Notes: generated by a model not told the origin, from the sequence alone. A DNA stretch of 64,000 bases from TH5896 sp049578985 (GCA_049578985.1 JBAUMZ010000185.1:3473-67472), one strand, 5' to 3'. Shown: positions 43,214 to 52,400, counted from the first letter of the stretch. Numbers and translations: made by a program.

Positions 43214-44644
43214 TTGATGGGAAGGACGCTGTTTGATAAGATTTGGGACAACCATGTAGTTTTTCAAGAAAAGGAGGCAGCGCATGGAAATCCATCACTA
43301 ATTTATGTAGATTGTCATTTAATACATGAGGTCACATCCCCTCAGGCCTTCGCTGGTTTGAAGCTGCGTGGACGAAAGGTCAGACGCCCCGACCTGACAT
43401 TTGCAACAATGGATCATAACGTTCCAACGACTAACCGTTCCATTCCAGTTATTGAGGGTGATTCGGCCATCCAAATGCATGCTTTGAGAGAGAACTGTAA
43501 AGAGTTTGGTATTACGCTCTTTGACATGCTCAGCCCGCAACAGGGCATAGTCCATGTTATCGGTCCTGAACTAGGCCTTACGCTGCCCGGTATGACGATT
43601 GTTTGTGGGGATAGTCACACATCCACTCACGGCGCTTTTGGGGCCTTTGCGCTTGGAATAGGTACAAGTGATGTTGAACACGTACTTGCCACACAATGTC
43701 TCTGGATGCACAAGCCCAAGAGCCTCAACATCAAATTCACTGGAACGATTAACAACCGGCCTGGAATATCAGCTAAAGATATGATTCTGTCAACGATTAG
43801 ACATATAGGCATATCTGGAGGGATTGGTTCAGTGATCGAGTACAGTGGCGAAGGAATTTCTACTCTTTCAATGGATCAAAGAATGACAATCTGCAACATG
43901 TCTATTGAGGGTGGAGCAAGGGCTGGATTGATAGCTCCAGATGATGTGACCTTCGATTACATAAGAGGACGACCATTTGCACCCTCTGGAGAAAAGCTAG
44001 AAAAGATGATTGGATATTGGGAATCATTTCTAACTACAGATTCTGAATCTTGTCACGACAATTCCGTCGAAATGGATCTTTCGAGACTAGTCCCTCAAGT
44101 CAGTTGGGGGACAAATCCTTCGATGGTTGTAGATGTTACTGAGAATATCCCGTACCCAGAAGAATATGCAGATGGAAATGTCGAGCAGGAAAAATCAGCC
44201 AGGAGGGCATTGGAGTACATGGGACTAGAGCCTGGTGTGCCTATAACTAAGATAAACATAGATCGTGTGTTTATTGGATCTTGCACGAATGCTAGGTTGG
44301 AAGATTTAATAGATGCATCTAGCATGCTTGAGGGAAGGACTGTCTCCTCCAGAGTCAATGCAATGGTGGTTCCGGGCTCTCAATCTGTGAAAAGGGCTGC
44401 TGAAGAGAGAGGCATCGACAAAGTTTTTAAGAAGGCTGGTTTCGATTGGCGCGAATCTGGATGTAGTATGTGTCTAGGGATGAATCCAGATATACTCGCT
44501 CCTAAGCAGAGGTGTGCAAGTACTTCTAATCGCAACTTTGAAGGACGACAAGGATTTGGTGGAAGGACTCATTTAGTTAGCCCAATCATGGCCGCGGCCG
44601 CAGCAGTGGAAGGAAAATTTGTTGACGTGCGAGAATGGTTTTAG
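43214..44644 (+). CDS. leuC: 3-isopropylmalate dehydratase large subunit
   Basis: 476 residues of the aconitase superfamily, full bacterial-type LeuC. The 4Fe-4S Cys residues are in IGSCTNARLEDLIDA and in SGCSMCLGMNPD. The substrate segment VCGDSHTSTHGAFGAFA and the closing GFGGRTHLVSPIMAAAAA are also present. With LeuD it isomerises 2- to 3-isopropylmalate in leucine synthesis. leuD starts immediately after the stop. Confidence 0.95.
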   Translation: MMGRTLFDKIWDNHVVFQEKEAAHGNPSLIYVDCHLIHEVTSPQAFAGLKLRGRKVRRPDLTFATMDHNVPTTNRSIPVIEGDSAIQMHALRENCKEFGITLFDMLSPQQGIVHVIGPELGLTLPGMTIVCGDSHTSTHGAFGAFALGIGTSDVEHVLATQCLWMHKPKSLNIKFTGTINNRPGISAKDMILSTIRHIGISGGIGSVIEYSGEGISTLSMDQRMTICNMSIEGGARAGLIAPDDVTFDYIRGRPFAPSGEKLEKMIGYWESFLTTDSESCHDNSVEMDLSRLVPQVSWGTNPSMVVDVTENIPYPEEYADGNVEQEKSARRALEYMGLEPGVPITKINIDRVFIGSCTNARLEDLIDASSMLEGRTVSSRVNAMVVPGSQSVKRAAEERGIDKVFKKAGFDWRESGCSMCLGMNPDILAPKQRCASTSNRNFEGRQGFGGRTHLVSPIMAAAAAVEGKFVDVREWF

Positions 44645-45235
44645 ATGAAGCCCTTCAATTTCGTATGCGATAAGGCTATTCCGTTGGATATCATAAATGT
44701 TGACACTGACCAGATCATCCCAAAGCAGTTTCTCAAGATGGTAAAGAAGGAAGGCTATGGCGAATTCCTTTTTTACAATTGGCGATATCGAGACAATGGA
44801 ACGCTTTCAAATGACTTTGTTCTAAACGACAAGAGATACGCAGGAAGACGAATCCTTCTTACTCGAGATAATTTTGGCAGTGGGAGCTCTCGCGAACATG
44901 CGGTATGGGCATTAAGAGATTTTGGTGTAATCGTTCTCATTGCTCCATCATTTGCAGACATCTTCTATAGTAACTGCTTCAAGAATGGAATCTTACCTAT
45001 CCAGCTTGAACGCCAAGAGGTAGAATTTCTATTTAAGAATTCTGAAAATGAGGACTTTATGGTTGATTTAGATAAACAAAAAATAGTTTGTCGTGATCAG
45101 TCATTTAGTTTTCTCATCAATGGCTTTCACAAAAGGATGTTGATGCAAGGTTTAGATGAAATAGGGCTCACTGTTGAATTGGAAAGCGCCATAAGAGAAT
45201 ATGAGTCTAAAAGAGGCAAACTTACTTCCGTATAA
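44645..45235 (+). CDS. leuD: 3-isopropylmalate dehydratase small subunit
   Basis: 196 residues. The swivelling aconitase domain shows NVDTDQIIPKQFL, the substrate-binding DNFGSGSSREHAVWALRDFG and SFADIFYSNCFKNGILP. The ATG lies directly after the leuC TAG, so the subunits are cotranscribed. Confidence 0.95.
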   Translation: MKPFNFVCDKAIPLDIINVDTDQIIPKQFLKMVKKEGYGEFLFYNWRYRDNGTLSNDFVLNDKRYAGRRILLTRDNFGSGSSREHAVWALRDFGVIVLIAPSFADIFYSNCFKNGILPIQLERQEVEFLFKNSENEDFMVDLDKQKIVCRDQSFSFLINGFHKRMLMQGLDEIGLTVELESAIREYESKRGKLTSV

Positions 45236-45683
45236 TACCGTCCTCACTCATTCCACTATCCATTTATTGTAGTATTAAATACTTGATTATGTAACCGTCA
45301 CAAATTGGTGTCACCTGGTGACTGATCAATTCTTCACAAAGACTCTTCCCCTCAGTAAGGTTGTTATCGATGATAACTGCAGGTAGAGCTCCAATCACTC
45401 GAAGTTAATAAGTGTAATTTGGAAGCTCTGATCGTTAATACGGTGATCTCTATGACATACGGAGTATGTGAGACCTATTAGAGCCATTAATGGGGACTGC
45501 GGTAATTGACCAGCACACGGAAAGGATTGAAGGTCGGTACGTGTATGTAGTGAAAAACTTAAGGATGAATGGAGTAGAGCCTACAAAGCATTATGACTCA
45601 CTTTTGGATTCTTGGTTTAATGATGGGCGGACTCCGTCCAACCATCCAATACAAATATTAGGGGTTTTTCTTACCCACACCTT
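45236..45683. other. Intergenic region with a doubtful ORF
   Basis: About 450 bases between leuD and rpl15e. An open frame from ATG 45490 to 45744 has a protein-like start (RIEGRYVYVVKNLRMNG) but runs 60 bases into rpl15e on the same strand. It is not called. The AT-rich region near 45650-45665 likely carries the rpl15e promoter. Confidence 0.3.
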
Positions 45684-46142
45684 ATGCGGCAATACATTGC
45701 TGATACCTGGCTTAAAATGTGGAAATCAAATTCAGACGAACTAAAGGAAAAGGCAATTAATTGGAGAAAAGAACCGTCAATTCATAGGATCTTAAGACCG
45801 AGTAGATTAGATCGTGCTCGAAAGATTGGTTATAAGGCTAAACAAGGTATAGTTGTGGTACGCGCAAGAGTAGGCAGAGGCGGAATGAGAAAACAAAGAC
45901 CTGTGGCAGGAAGAAGACCCAAACACTTAGGGGTCGTACGCATAAAACAAGGAACTAGTATGCAAAAAGTCGCAGAAAGAAGAGTGGGTGAGAAGTTTCC
46001 AAATTTGGAAGTAGTGGGATCTTATTACTTGCATAAGGACGGAATGCATCAATGGTTTGAGGTCGTACTGGTAGATCCTGCGCATGGATCCATTTCCAAA
46101 GATAGAGAAATGAGGGGAAAGCTTGTCGCTTTTTCCAAATAG
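45684..46142 (+). CDS. rpl15e: 50S ribosomal protein L15e
   Basis: 152 residues, typical length. Very basic with the hallmark RLDRARKIGYKAKQGIVVV and GGMRKQRPVAGRRPKHLG, and near the end the YYLHKDGMHQWFEVVLVDP segment. It belongs to the archaeal/eukaryotic L15e group, absent from bacteria. The start MRQYIADTW aligns with the family. Confidence 0.96.
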   Translation: MRQYIADTWLKMWKSNSDELKEKAINWRKEPSIHRILRPSRLDRARKIGYKAKQGIVVVRARVGRGGMRKQRPVAGRRPKHLGVVRIKQGTSMQKVAERRVGEKFPNLEVVGSYYLHKDGMHQWFEVVLVDPAHGSISKDREMRGKLVAFSK

Positions 46143-46169
46143 ACGATCTACAACTCAACCCGTATATTC

Positions 46170-46568
46170 TCAATTATTCAAGATGAGATCTTCATGCATT
46201 TTAACAGATTCAATTACCTTTAAGATTTCTTGATTCTCGGCGTCTTTTTCCAAGGTAATATAGAAAAATCCTCTAGTTATTGGTATCGTTACTATTTTTA
46301 CCTTTTCATTTTCAGTAATTGTGAATCTTGTCTTACCTATCGCCTCTTCGAATTTCTTTCTTAGTTGATTCCTAGCTGCTTCCAGAAAGTTCTCATCTCT
46401 TGCCTCTTCAGGAGAAAACAATGGTATAATACCCTTACGAAGTTGTCCTGAAATAGTTCTTCCAAAATTGTTCATTAATCCGACGTATCTAATTTTGGGT
46501 GACAGCTCTAAAAACTGCCTACATAACTTTCTGTTTTTTTGAAATTGCTCTTCACCGGCGGCATCCAT
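46170..46568 (-). CDS. DUF6659-like thaumarchaeal protein (roadblock-like)
   Basis: 132 residues. The pattern CRQFLELSPKIRYVGLMNNF, then GRTISGQLRKGI, then VKIVTIPITRGFFYITLEKD resembles a protein family expanded in Thaumarchaeota, with a probable roadblock/LC7-like alpha-beta fold. Biological role unknown. Convergent with rpl15e, 27 bases away. Confidence 0.6.
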   Translation of the reverse strand: MDAAGEEQFQKNRKLCRQFLELSPKIRYVGLMNNFGRTISGQLRKGIIPLFSPEEARDENFLEAARNQLRKKFEEAIGKTRFTITENEKVKIVTIPITRGFFYITLEKDAENQEILKVIESVKMHEDLILNN

Positions 46569-46691
46569 CTCGTAAAGCTATAAAATCCTGGAAATATATT
46601 TGTTCAATCTGAGTATCACAAAATGAGAATACGAAAACGATGATGTTGAGAGCCAAAAACCCCACTATTTGAAGCGATCCAGCTCCTAAAA

Positions 46692-47114
46692 TTGGGAATA
46701 GAGAGTGGCATGGCATTTATTCCAGTTACAGTTAAATTCAATAATCAGTGGAACGTTACTTGTATTTGTAATTTATCATTGGCACTGGATTTGCTTCGTT
46801 CAAAAGCACTTTTTCAAAACACTATTGATGTATGGATCATGTTTTGCGAGGAGAGGGGAATAGATTGGTATGACCTTGATGCCTATAGGAGCTTTGTAAG
46901 TTATCTTAAATCAAATGGCTTTAAGATGCAAAAATTTCCTCTTTGTATTAAGGAATCAGCAGGAGTATACGAAAGAGGTAAAGACAAGGCGAAATTTCTA
47001 GAGGAACTATCTCATAGTTCTTCAGATGAAGAAGGAGCTTTCACAATAAAATTGGCAGATAATACAATGTCTACTATACGAAGATTTAGGACTAGGACTG
47101 ATGCAGAACCCTAA
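46692..47114 (+). CDS. Protein of unknown function
   Basis: 140 residues from TTG, or 134 from the ATG at 46710. Beta-like first part (MAFIPVTVKFNNQWNVTCI) and a helical charged middle (FCEERGIDWYDLDAYRSFVS). The last 40 residues are acidic then basic (SDEEGAFTIKL). No family is recognised, but the composition and spacing suggest a real gene. Convergent with serA. Confidence 0.5.
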   Translation: MGIESGMAFIPVTVKFNNQWNVTCICNLSLALDLLRSKALFQNTIDVWIMFCEERGIDWYDLDAYRSFVSYLKSNGFKMQKFPLCIKESAGVYERGKDKAKFLEELSHSSSDEEGAFTIKLADNTMSTIRRFRTRTDAEP

Positions 47115-47148
47115 CCCTGGAACACATACTAGACCAATTTGATCATTG

Positions 47149-48084
47149 TCAAATGGACTGCTCTTGGAATCTGTGAATGAGTTTCTCAGCTATCACTCTG
47201 GCTGCCAACTCCTGCGCTTCTTTGGTTTGGGCGCCGATATGAGGAGTACATAAGATATTGGGCAATTCTAAGAATTTTGTATTAATAGGTGGCTCGACCT
47301 CAAAGACGTCCAGTCCAGCTCCAGCTATTTTTTGATCTTTCAAAAGGTCGTACAGAGCGTTTTCATCCACGATCCCTCCTCTTGAAGTATTGATAATGTA
47401 GCTTGACTTTTTCATTTTAGAAAGGAGATCACCATCAAAAAGATGGTACGTATCGGACGACAGCGGAACATGGATGGTTATGAAATCAGAACTTTCAACT
47501 AGTGTATTTAGATCAGTATTAATCATGCTAATTTCGTTGATGTATTCTCTACTGATAGGGTAAATGTCGTAGCCTATGATATTCATTCTTAATGCTCTAG
47601 CAATGCGCCCCACATTTCTTCCTATATTCCCTACGCCGACGATCCCCAGATACTTTCCACTCAGTTCTATTCCCATCAAAGACTTTTTGATCCAATTTCC
47701 TTTTGACAATTCAGAATGCGCGTGTGGAATAAGGCGAGCCAGCGATATCATGGAGCCGATGACCAACTCTGACACTGCGTTTGTCGCAGCCTCTTGAGCA
47801 TTTATGACTTGTATTTTCTTACTTGTCGCATAGTTGGTATCAACGTTATCCAGTCCGACCCCAACGCGTGCTATGACTTTAAGAGATTTTCCACTTTCGA
47901 TAACGTCTCTAGAAACATGAGTCCTACTCCTCACAATCAAAACGTCGTATCCATTAATAAGAGACTTAAGTTTTTCAAGCGTAATATCTGGCTGATAATC
48001 AACAATCATTCCAGCCTTTGCCAATATATCAACAGCTATCTTATCAATTAAGTCACAGATTAGAACTTTCCAAACACCGCTCAT
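47149..48084 (-). CDS. serA: D-3-phosphoglycerate dehydrogenase-like oxidoreductase
   Basis: 311 residues of the D-2-hydroxyacid dehydrogenase family. The Rossmann motif is GIVGVGNIGRNVGRIA. Active-site Arg, Glu and His lie in NTSRGGIVDENAL, AGAGLDVFEVEPP and TPHIGAQTKEAQ. Length equals the catalytic and NAD domains only; the ACT regulatory domain of long SerA is absent. It probably starts serine synthesis from 3-phosphoglycerate; a hydroxypyruvate/glyoxylate reductase role cannot be ruled out. Confidence 0.85.
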   Translation of the reverse strand: MSGVWKVLICDLIDKIAVDILAKAGMIVDYQPDITLEKLKSLINGYDVLIVRSRTHVSRDVIESGKSLKVIARVGVGLDNVDTNYATSKKIQVINAQEAATNAVSELVIGSMISLARLIPHAHSELSKGNWIKKSLMGIELSGKYLGIVGVGNIGRNVGRIARALRMNIIGYDIYPISREYINEISMINTDLNTLVESSDFITIHVPLSSDTYHLFDGDLLSKMKKSSYIINTSRGGIVDENALYDLLKDQKIAGAGLDVFEVEPPINTKFLELPNILCTPHIGAQTKEAQELAARVIAEKLIHRFQEQSI

Positions 48085-48325
48085 AATGGTGAGGCACCGA
48101 TTAGCCTATATATACTATTTCAGGATGAATTCGAGATTTCATAGGTCCTAGATTCTAAATGACAACTATAATATATATAATCAGTCGGTAAGTCATCTTG
48201 ACGCCCCGAAAGAACAGAAACTATTTAAATATGCAATATTGGTAACGCATTATAAAAGGAATGGAAGTAATGTGATCAAATATGGAATAATTGAATTATA
48301 TCCCCTCAAGTAGCAGTGCGGTTGA

Positions 48326-48475
48326 TCATAGTTCGGAGGATTCCTTTGAAGCCTTATTCGATTCACCAATCTTTGCCTCCAGATCCTTCAAAAATATCTG
48401 AATTATCTTCCGGGCATCACAATCGTCGATAATCCTCGTCAAATCCGTCGTCGATCGAGTCATCATTCTTGTCAT
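48326..48475 (-). CDS. Possible 49-aa helical protein
   Basis: ATG at 48475 to TGA at 48326. The product is charged and helix-prone (TTDLTRIIDDCDARKIIQIF, then LKDLEAKIGESNK) with a composition much more like protein than the surrounding sequence. No clear TATA box is seen at the right distance; additional Met codons at positions 4 and 5 are possible starts. It may be a small gene or the remaining end of a larger one. Confidence 0.4.
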   Translation of the reverse strand: MTRMMTRSTTDLTRIIDDCDARKIIQIFLKDLEAKIGESNKASKESSEL

Positions 48476-48484
48476 ATGAGGTCG

Positions 48485-48508
48485 CAAATGGGCAAATGGG
48501 CAAATGGG
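48485..48508. repeat. Three tandem copies of CAAATGGG
   Basis: CAAATGGG occurs three times in perfect tandem, directly upstream of the 49-residue minus ORF. Such a short repeat can vary in copy number by slippage. Confidence 0.8.
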
Positions 48509-48736
48509 TTAACATGTTTGCAGTAGGCTGCGTCAACAAATCAGCGATATCATTATATTGAAAAGTAGATAAACAGGATCAAAAGTCCCAAGATGTCATT
48601 CATCAGATATCGAATTATGAGAATTAGAAGGCTAACTAAGAATAGAGCATATTTGCTAGTTAGATCTCTGCTTTTTCTATATCTGAGAATAAAAATAAAA
48701 TTAGGCTGGTATTGACTTCAAAGGCATTCAATCCGA

Positions 48737-50854
48737 CTACTTTTTAGCTAAGCCAATTCTTACATCTACGGCCTTTGTTCCTACTCCTTCTTCGAACACC
48801 AGAAGTGGATTCATATCAAACTCTTCTATTTCTGGAAAATCAGTTACCAATTGCGATAATCTCTGAAGATTTTCCGTCAATGCTTTCAAGTCAGAAGGTT
48901 TATCGCCCCTCGCTCCTTTCAATAATTTAATTGACTTTATAGACTCTATCATCTCAGCGGCGTCTTTTTCGGTTAAAGGGGCTATTCTAAATGTAACATC
49001 TTTGAGAACTTCTACATAAATGCCTCCGAGACCAAACATTAACAATGGACCGAACAAAGGATCGCGTTTCGCACCGATAATAGTCTCTTTACCAGGTCTG
49101 ACCATCTCTTGAATCAAAATTCCTTTTATTAATGCATCCTTATTGTATTTTCGAATGCTTCCAATAATATCGTTGAAACACTTTCTTACCTCTTCTTCAT
49201 TAGAAAGACCTATCTTAACACCACCTGCATCAGATTTGTGAATGATCTGAGGGGAAACTATTTTCATAACTAGAGGATACCCGATGTTTCTTGCTGCCTC
49301 GGCACATTCGTCCTCGCTTTTTGCCAAATAGCTTTTCGGAGTTTGAAAACCGTAAGCATGAAGAACTTCATACCCCTCTTCCTCTAACAGGTTAGATCGT
49401 CCTTCTCTCTTAACATTATCGAAAATTTTGGCTACCTTTTCGATATCCACTGGGAAGTTCTTGGGTGGTTCTTCTTCTCTTGAGAGCCATTCTCTAAATC
49501 TGTACATCGCGGCAAGTGTTTGTATAGCCGGTTCAGCGTACATAAAATGTGGGATATCACCATCAGAGAGTACTCTCTTATTTTCTTCACCCTCCGCTAA
49601 ACCCATTAGAGCGGCAAGCATTGTCCTTTTTGTTCCTTTAGAAGTGTTCACAATGGTCCTTGCGAGTTCAGTATAGTCTAAAGTGGCTGATGGGGTACAC
49701 ATTGTCACTATTGCTCCAACGTTACTATTGGACAGCAATTCAACCAATACCTTCTCGAATCTCTTGTAATCAGCGTCTCCAACAATATCGACTGGATTCC
49801 TAGCAGATCCATGATGTGGAATAACCTTTGAAATTACATCTCTTGAGGAAGATATGTCTGCCATTTTCAATCGATATTCGGAACATATGTCGGTGGAGAT
49901 TATAGCTGGCCCTCCTGCGTTTGACACTATAGCAACCCCCGAATCTTTATCAGGAACTAACTGTTTTGAAAACGCCGTGGCCAACTCAAATAAGCTTTGC
50001 ATCGTATCCACACGAATAACTCCTGACTGATCAAATAGCGCGTCATATGCTTCATCAGAACCCATTAGAGCCCCAGTGTGGGACATTGCTGCTTTTGCTC
50101 CTTCGGGAGTTCTTCCGGATTTAAGAACAATAATAGGCTTCTTATTTTCCTTGGTTATTTTCTTGGCCACCTTCATGAACTTCCTCGCATCGTGAATATC
50201 TTCCAGGTACATTACGATTACCCGTGTTTCAACATCATCAGCTAAGAGTTCTAGCACATCATTTTCGTCCATATCGACTTTGTTTCCCATGCTAACAACC
50301 TTCGAAAATCCTATCCCTTGTGCAATGGCATCTTCCACTGTAGCAGCACAAATCGCTCCGCTTTGCGATACCAAAGCAATCCCCCCATGCTTAGGTGTGA
50401 TCTTGAGAAAAGTGGCATTCATCATATTTTCAGGAGAAAGGCTCATTATTCCCAAACAATTTGGACCAATGATTCTCGTCCCGTACTTCGCACCAATATC
50501 CCCTACTTCCTTTTCAAGTTGGGCACCCACATTATCAACTTCTTTAAATCCCGCGGTCACTATAATCGCTCCCTTTATTCCTTTCTTTCCGACTTCCTCA
50601 ATGACTGAAGGGACAGTTTTATTAGGCGTAGCAACAACGGCAAGGTCGATATCGTAGGGAATGTCCAACACGCTCTTGTAGGCTTTCAAGTCGCAGACCG
50701 TAGGATTGGAAGGAGTAACCGGATAAATCTTCCCTCTATATCCTTTCTGTATGTTAGAAAATATTGCCCTTCCTACACCGGGTTTTTCTGACGCACCAAT
50801 TACTGCTATCGAAGAAGGTGACAAAAATACTCGGTGAGATCCTTTATCTGACAT
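48737..50854 (-). CDS. ADP-forming acyl-CoA synthetase (acetate/3-hydroxypropionate/4-hydroxybutyrate type)
   Basis: 705 residues with fused alpha and beta parts. The CoA-binding domain opens with SSIAVIGASEKPGVGRAIF. The CoA-ligase domain holds the phospho-histidine His259 in AMSHTGALMGSDEAYD. An ATP-grasp domain follows (GYPLVMKIVSPQIIHKSD, GGVKIGL, and ALIKGILIQEMV). It makes acyl-CoA from acid, CoA and ATP with ADP and phosphate as products, which saves energy. In Nitrosopumilus, enzymes of this type activate 3-hydroxypropionate and 4-hydroxybutyrate in the carbon-fixation cycle. Which acid is used here cannot be read from sequence. Monocistronic with long spacers on both sides. Confidence 0.88.
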   Translation of the reverse strand: MSDKGSHRVFLSPSSIAVIGASEKPGVGRAIFSNIQKGYRGKIYPVTPSNPTVCDLKAYKSVLDIPYDIDLAVVATPNKTVPSVIEEVGKKGIKGAIIVTAGFKEVDNVGAQLEKEVGDIGAKYGTRIIGPNCLGIMSLSPENMMNATFLKITPKHGGIALVSQSGAICAATVEDAIAQGIGFSKVVSMGNKVDMDENDVLELLADDVETRVIVMYLEDIHDARKFMKVAKKITKENKKPIIVLKSGRTPEGAKAAMSHTGALMGSDEAYDALFDQSGVIRVDTMQSLFELATAFSKQLVPDKDSGVAIVSNAGGPAIISTDICSEYRLKMADISSSRDVISKVIPHHGSARNPVDIVGDADYKRFEKVLVELLSNSNVGAIVTMCTPSATLDYTELARTIVNTSKGTKRTMLAALMGLAEGEENKRVLSDGDIPHFMYAEPAIQTLAAMYRFREWLSREEEPPKNFPVDIEKVAKIFDNVKREGRSNLLEEEGYEVLHAYGFQTPKSYLAKSEDECAEAARNIGYPLVMKIVSPQIIHKSDAGGVKIGLSNEEEVRKCFNDIIGSIRKYNKDALIKGILIQEMVRPGKETIIGAKRDPLFGPLLMFGLGGIYVEVLKDVTFRIAPLTEKDAAEMIESIKSIKLLKGARGDKPSDLKALTENLQRLSQLVTDFPEIEEFDMNPLLVFEEGVGTKAVDVRIGLAKK

Positions 50855-51446
50855 ACTAGAGGTAAAGACCCAGAAGGATAGTTATAAATGCATTTGTTCA
50901 TCATAAAACAATGACATCTCAAGATTAGCTACTTCAGACACAATTTACTCAGTTATGATAAAGTTAGCGCAATTTACATGGAAGGATAATTTGGTTAGTA
51001 TAACTATCGGATTACCAGTGGGTTACTGCAATAAATTGTGTTAGTTAACAAGGATACAAATACGTGTAGAAGTAGAAAGGAATGAAATCGATTTCAGTGT
51101 TAGATCCGTCAAAAATGCCGCATAAGTATGCATCATAATGCTCTTAAAAAGTAGTATCGATTTATTTGGGTACGATCGTGGCCTCTATAGAGAACGATAT
51201 TCCGCTCCGTTACGTGTTTAATTGCAAGCAATCATCTTGAGGAAATGTTTTCTTTCATACAAAAGTTATTCAAATTAGATTAGGTGTCGTACGTCCTAAC
51301 ATAGGTGACATTATAGCTTACAGACATGGGTCAAAGTGTAACCCATATGGGTAATCAAAAATGTAACCCATCTGTGTAAGTACAACAATCAGGTAACCAA
51401 AATGTCAAAAATCATAATTGTCATTTGTCAATAAGTAGTTGTATTG
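50855..51446. other. Long intergenic region with alternating inverted repeats near its end
   Basis: About 590 bases. No ORF with coding character and no tRNA. Repeats at 51326-51371 are listed separately. The acyl-CoA synthetase promoter lies at about 50880-50900 on the minus strand. Confidence 0.4.
51326..51371. repeat. Alternating ATGGGT/ACCCAT elements
   Basis: ATGGGT (51326), the perfect palindrome ACCCATATGGGT (51341-51352) and ACCCAT (51366) form nested inverted repeats. TGTAACCCAT appears twice, 25 bases apart. They lie about 75 bases past the stop of the minus-strand QueD-like gene and could form alternative hairpins or bind a protein. Confidence 0.6.
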
Positions 51447-52280
51447 TCAAGGTCTTTGATCTATTCCACAAATTATGTGTGCACCTTTATTAGTTCCTTC
51501 GTAAATGTATACACCCAATGCGTCAATATTAGTTGGCATCTTTGGTGCGAGCAGCCTTATAATTTCGGTTGAGAGATTTTCAACTGTAGCCTCACCTGAC
51601 AACATAAATGTCGTGGCTTTTGGCACCTGTAAATTGAAGTCACCTTGAAAACCTGTGAAGGAAACGAAATAGTGTTTTTCGTCTTCTTTTACAACATATT
51701 TTTTGGATATAAAAAACTTGTGATCCATCAAATTCAAGGTCTGTTTAATGATTCGTTTAGCATCTCCAAAATCTATTACAAGATTATTCCTGGTTGTACC
51801 TATTATCTCTACCATCACATTAGATGTATGTCCATGCAGTATAGAGCACTTTTCGACTAATGGAAGAATATGTGCGTAATCAAATGCTAGTGAAGGATCC
51901 TCTATAAAGATAGAGCTAGTTTCATCATCCTGAGAGTCAAACAGGAATACCGATTCTAATTCGTCTACCTTTGCGAGATACTTAGATGATCCAAAGGCAA
52001 TTATGTCAAGGTCGGGATATTTCTGCTTTATAGCTTTGAATTTCTGAAGGTCGGCCTCGGAATCAACTACCTCGATATACTTGTTTTTAGTTTTGAAATC
52101 TATAGTTACTGGCCTATCGTCAGTTAGTCCTGTAAGAGCCACGTCGTATTCGAACTGATCATCTAAAAATGATAGCAGTTTTGCTAGGGTTGATTCAGTC
52201 CTACTCTTATAGGTTACTCTTTTGTAATCTAAATACCTAATGTCTTTATCCTGAAGGCTTTTCATATAAAATATCATCAA
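51447..52280 (-). CDS. QueD/6-pyruvoyltetrahydropterin synthase-like enzyme with extra N-terminal domain
   Basis: 277 residues; the ATG at 52265 would give 272. The C-terminal half is the QueD/PTPS fold: zinc ligands His137 (FDYAHIL) and His149/His151 (LHGHT), the catalytic-type Cys145, DHKFF at 186-190 and YEG near the end. Such enzymes make 6-carboxytetrahydropterin for preQ0/archaeosine or pterin cofactors. The N-terminal 115 residues are extra and look like a PD-(D/E)xK nuclease fold: TIDFKTKNKYIEV then SEADLQKFKAIKQKYPDL. The usual ExK reads E70-V-V72, so it may not cut. tgtA elsewhere in the window uses the preQ0 product. Confidence 0.75.
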   Translation of the reverse strand: MMIFYMKSLQDKDIRYLDYKRVTYKSRTESTLAKLLSFLDDQFEYDVALTGLTDDRPVTIDFKTKNKYIEVVDSEADLQKFKAIKQKYPDLDIIAFGSSKYLAKVDELESVFLFDSQDDETSSIFIEDPSLAFDYAHILPLVEKCSILHGHTSNVMVEIIGTTRNNLVIDFGDAKRIIKQTLNLMDHKFFISKKYVVKEDEKHYFVSFTGFQGDFNLQVPKATTFMLSGEATVENLSTEIIRLLAPKMPTNIDALGVYIYEGTNKGAHIICGIDQRP

Positions 52281-52358
52281 TTTATGAGCGTTTCACATAT
52301 AAACTGTTTTTTGTCCGTTGGTTTTCTTCTGATACAACCTATTGGTTCTAGTTCAAAA

Positions 52359-52400
52359 CCTAGGTTACCCTATTCTGATCCTAGGTGACCCTATTCTGAT
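52359..52400. repeat. Two adjacent 21-bp direct repeats upstream of the QueD-like gene
   Basis: Two head-to-tail 21-base copies (52359-52379 and 52380-52400) begin CCTAGGT and end CTATTCTGAT, with a single T/G difference. A partial third copy (CCCTAAGGG) follows. They lie 80-120 bases upstream of the minus-strand start. They may be operators or a slippage product. Confidence 0.85.

Larger units (their letters stand above)
48085..48736. other. Long intergenic region with a small ORF and a short tandem repeat
   Basis: About 650 bases between two minus-strand genes. It contains the serA promoter (AT-rich 48165-48182), the small minus-strand ORF 48326-48475 and three copies of an 8-base unit at 48485-48508. 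No RNA gene recognised. Confidence 0.4.

Noticed and set aside
45490..45744. Open frame of 84 codons before rpl15e
   Set aside because: Runs 60 bases into rpl15e on the same strand, and the L15e start is well supported. No family recognised.
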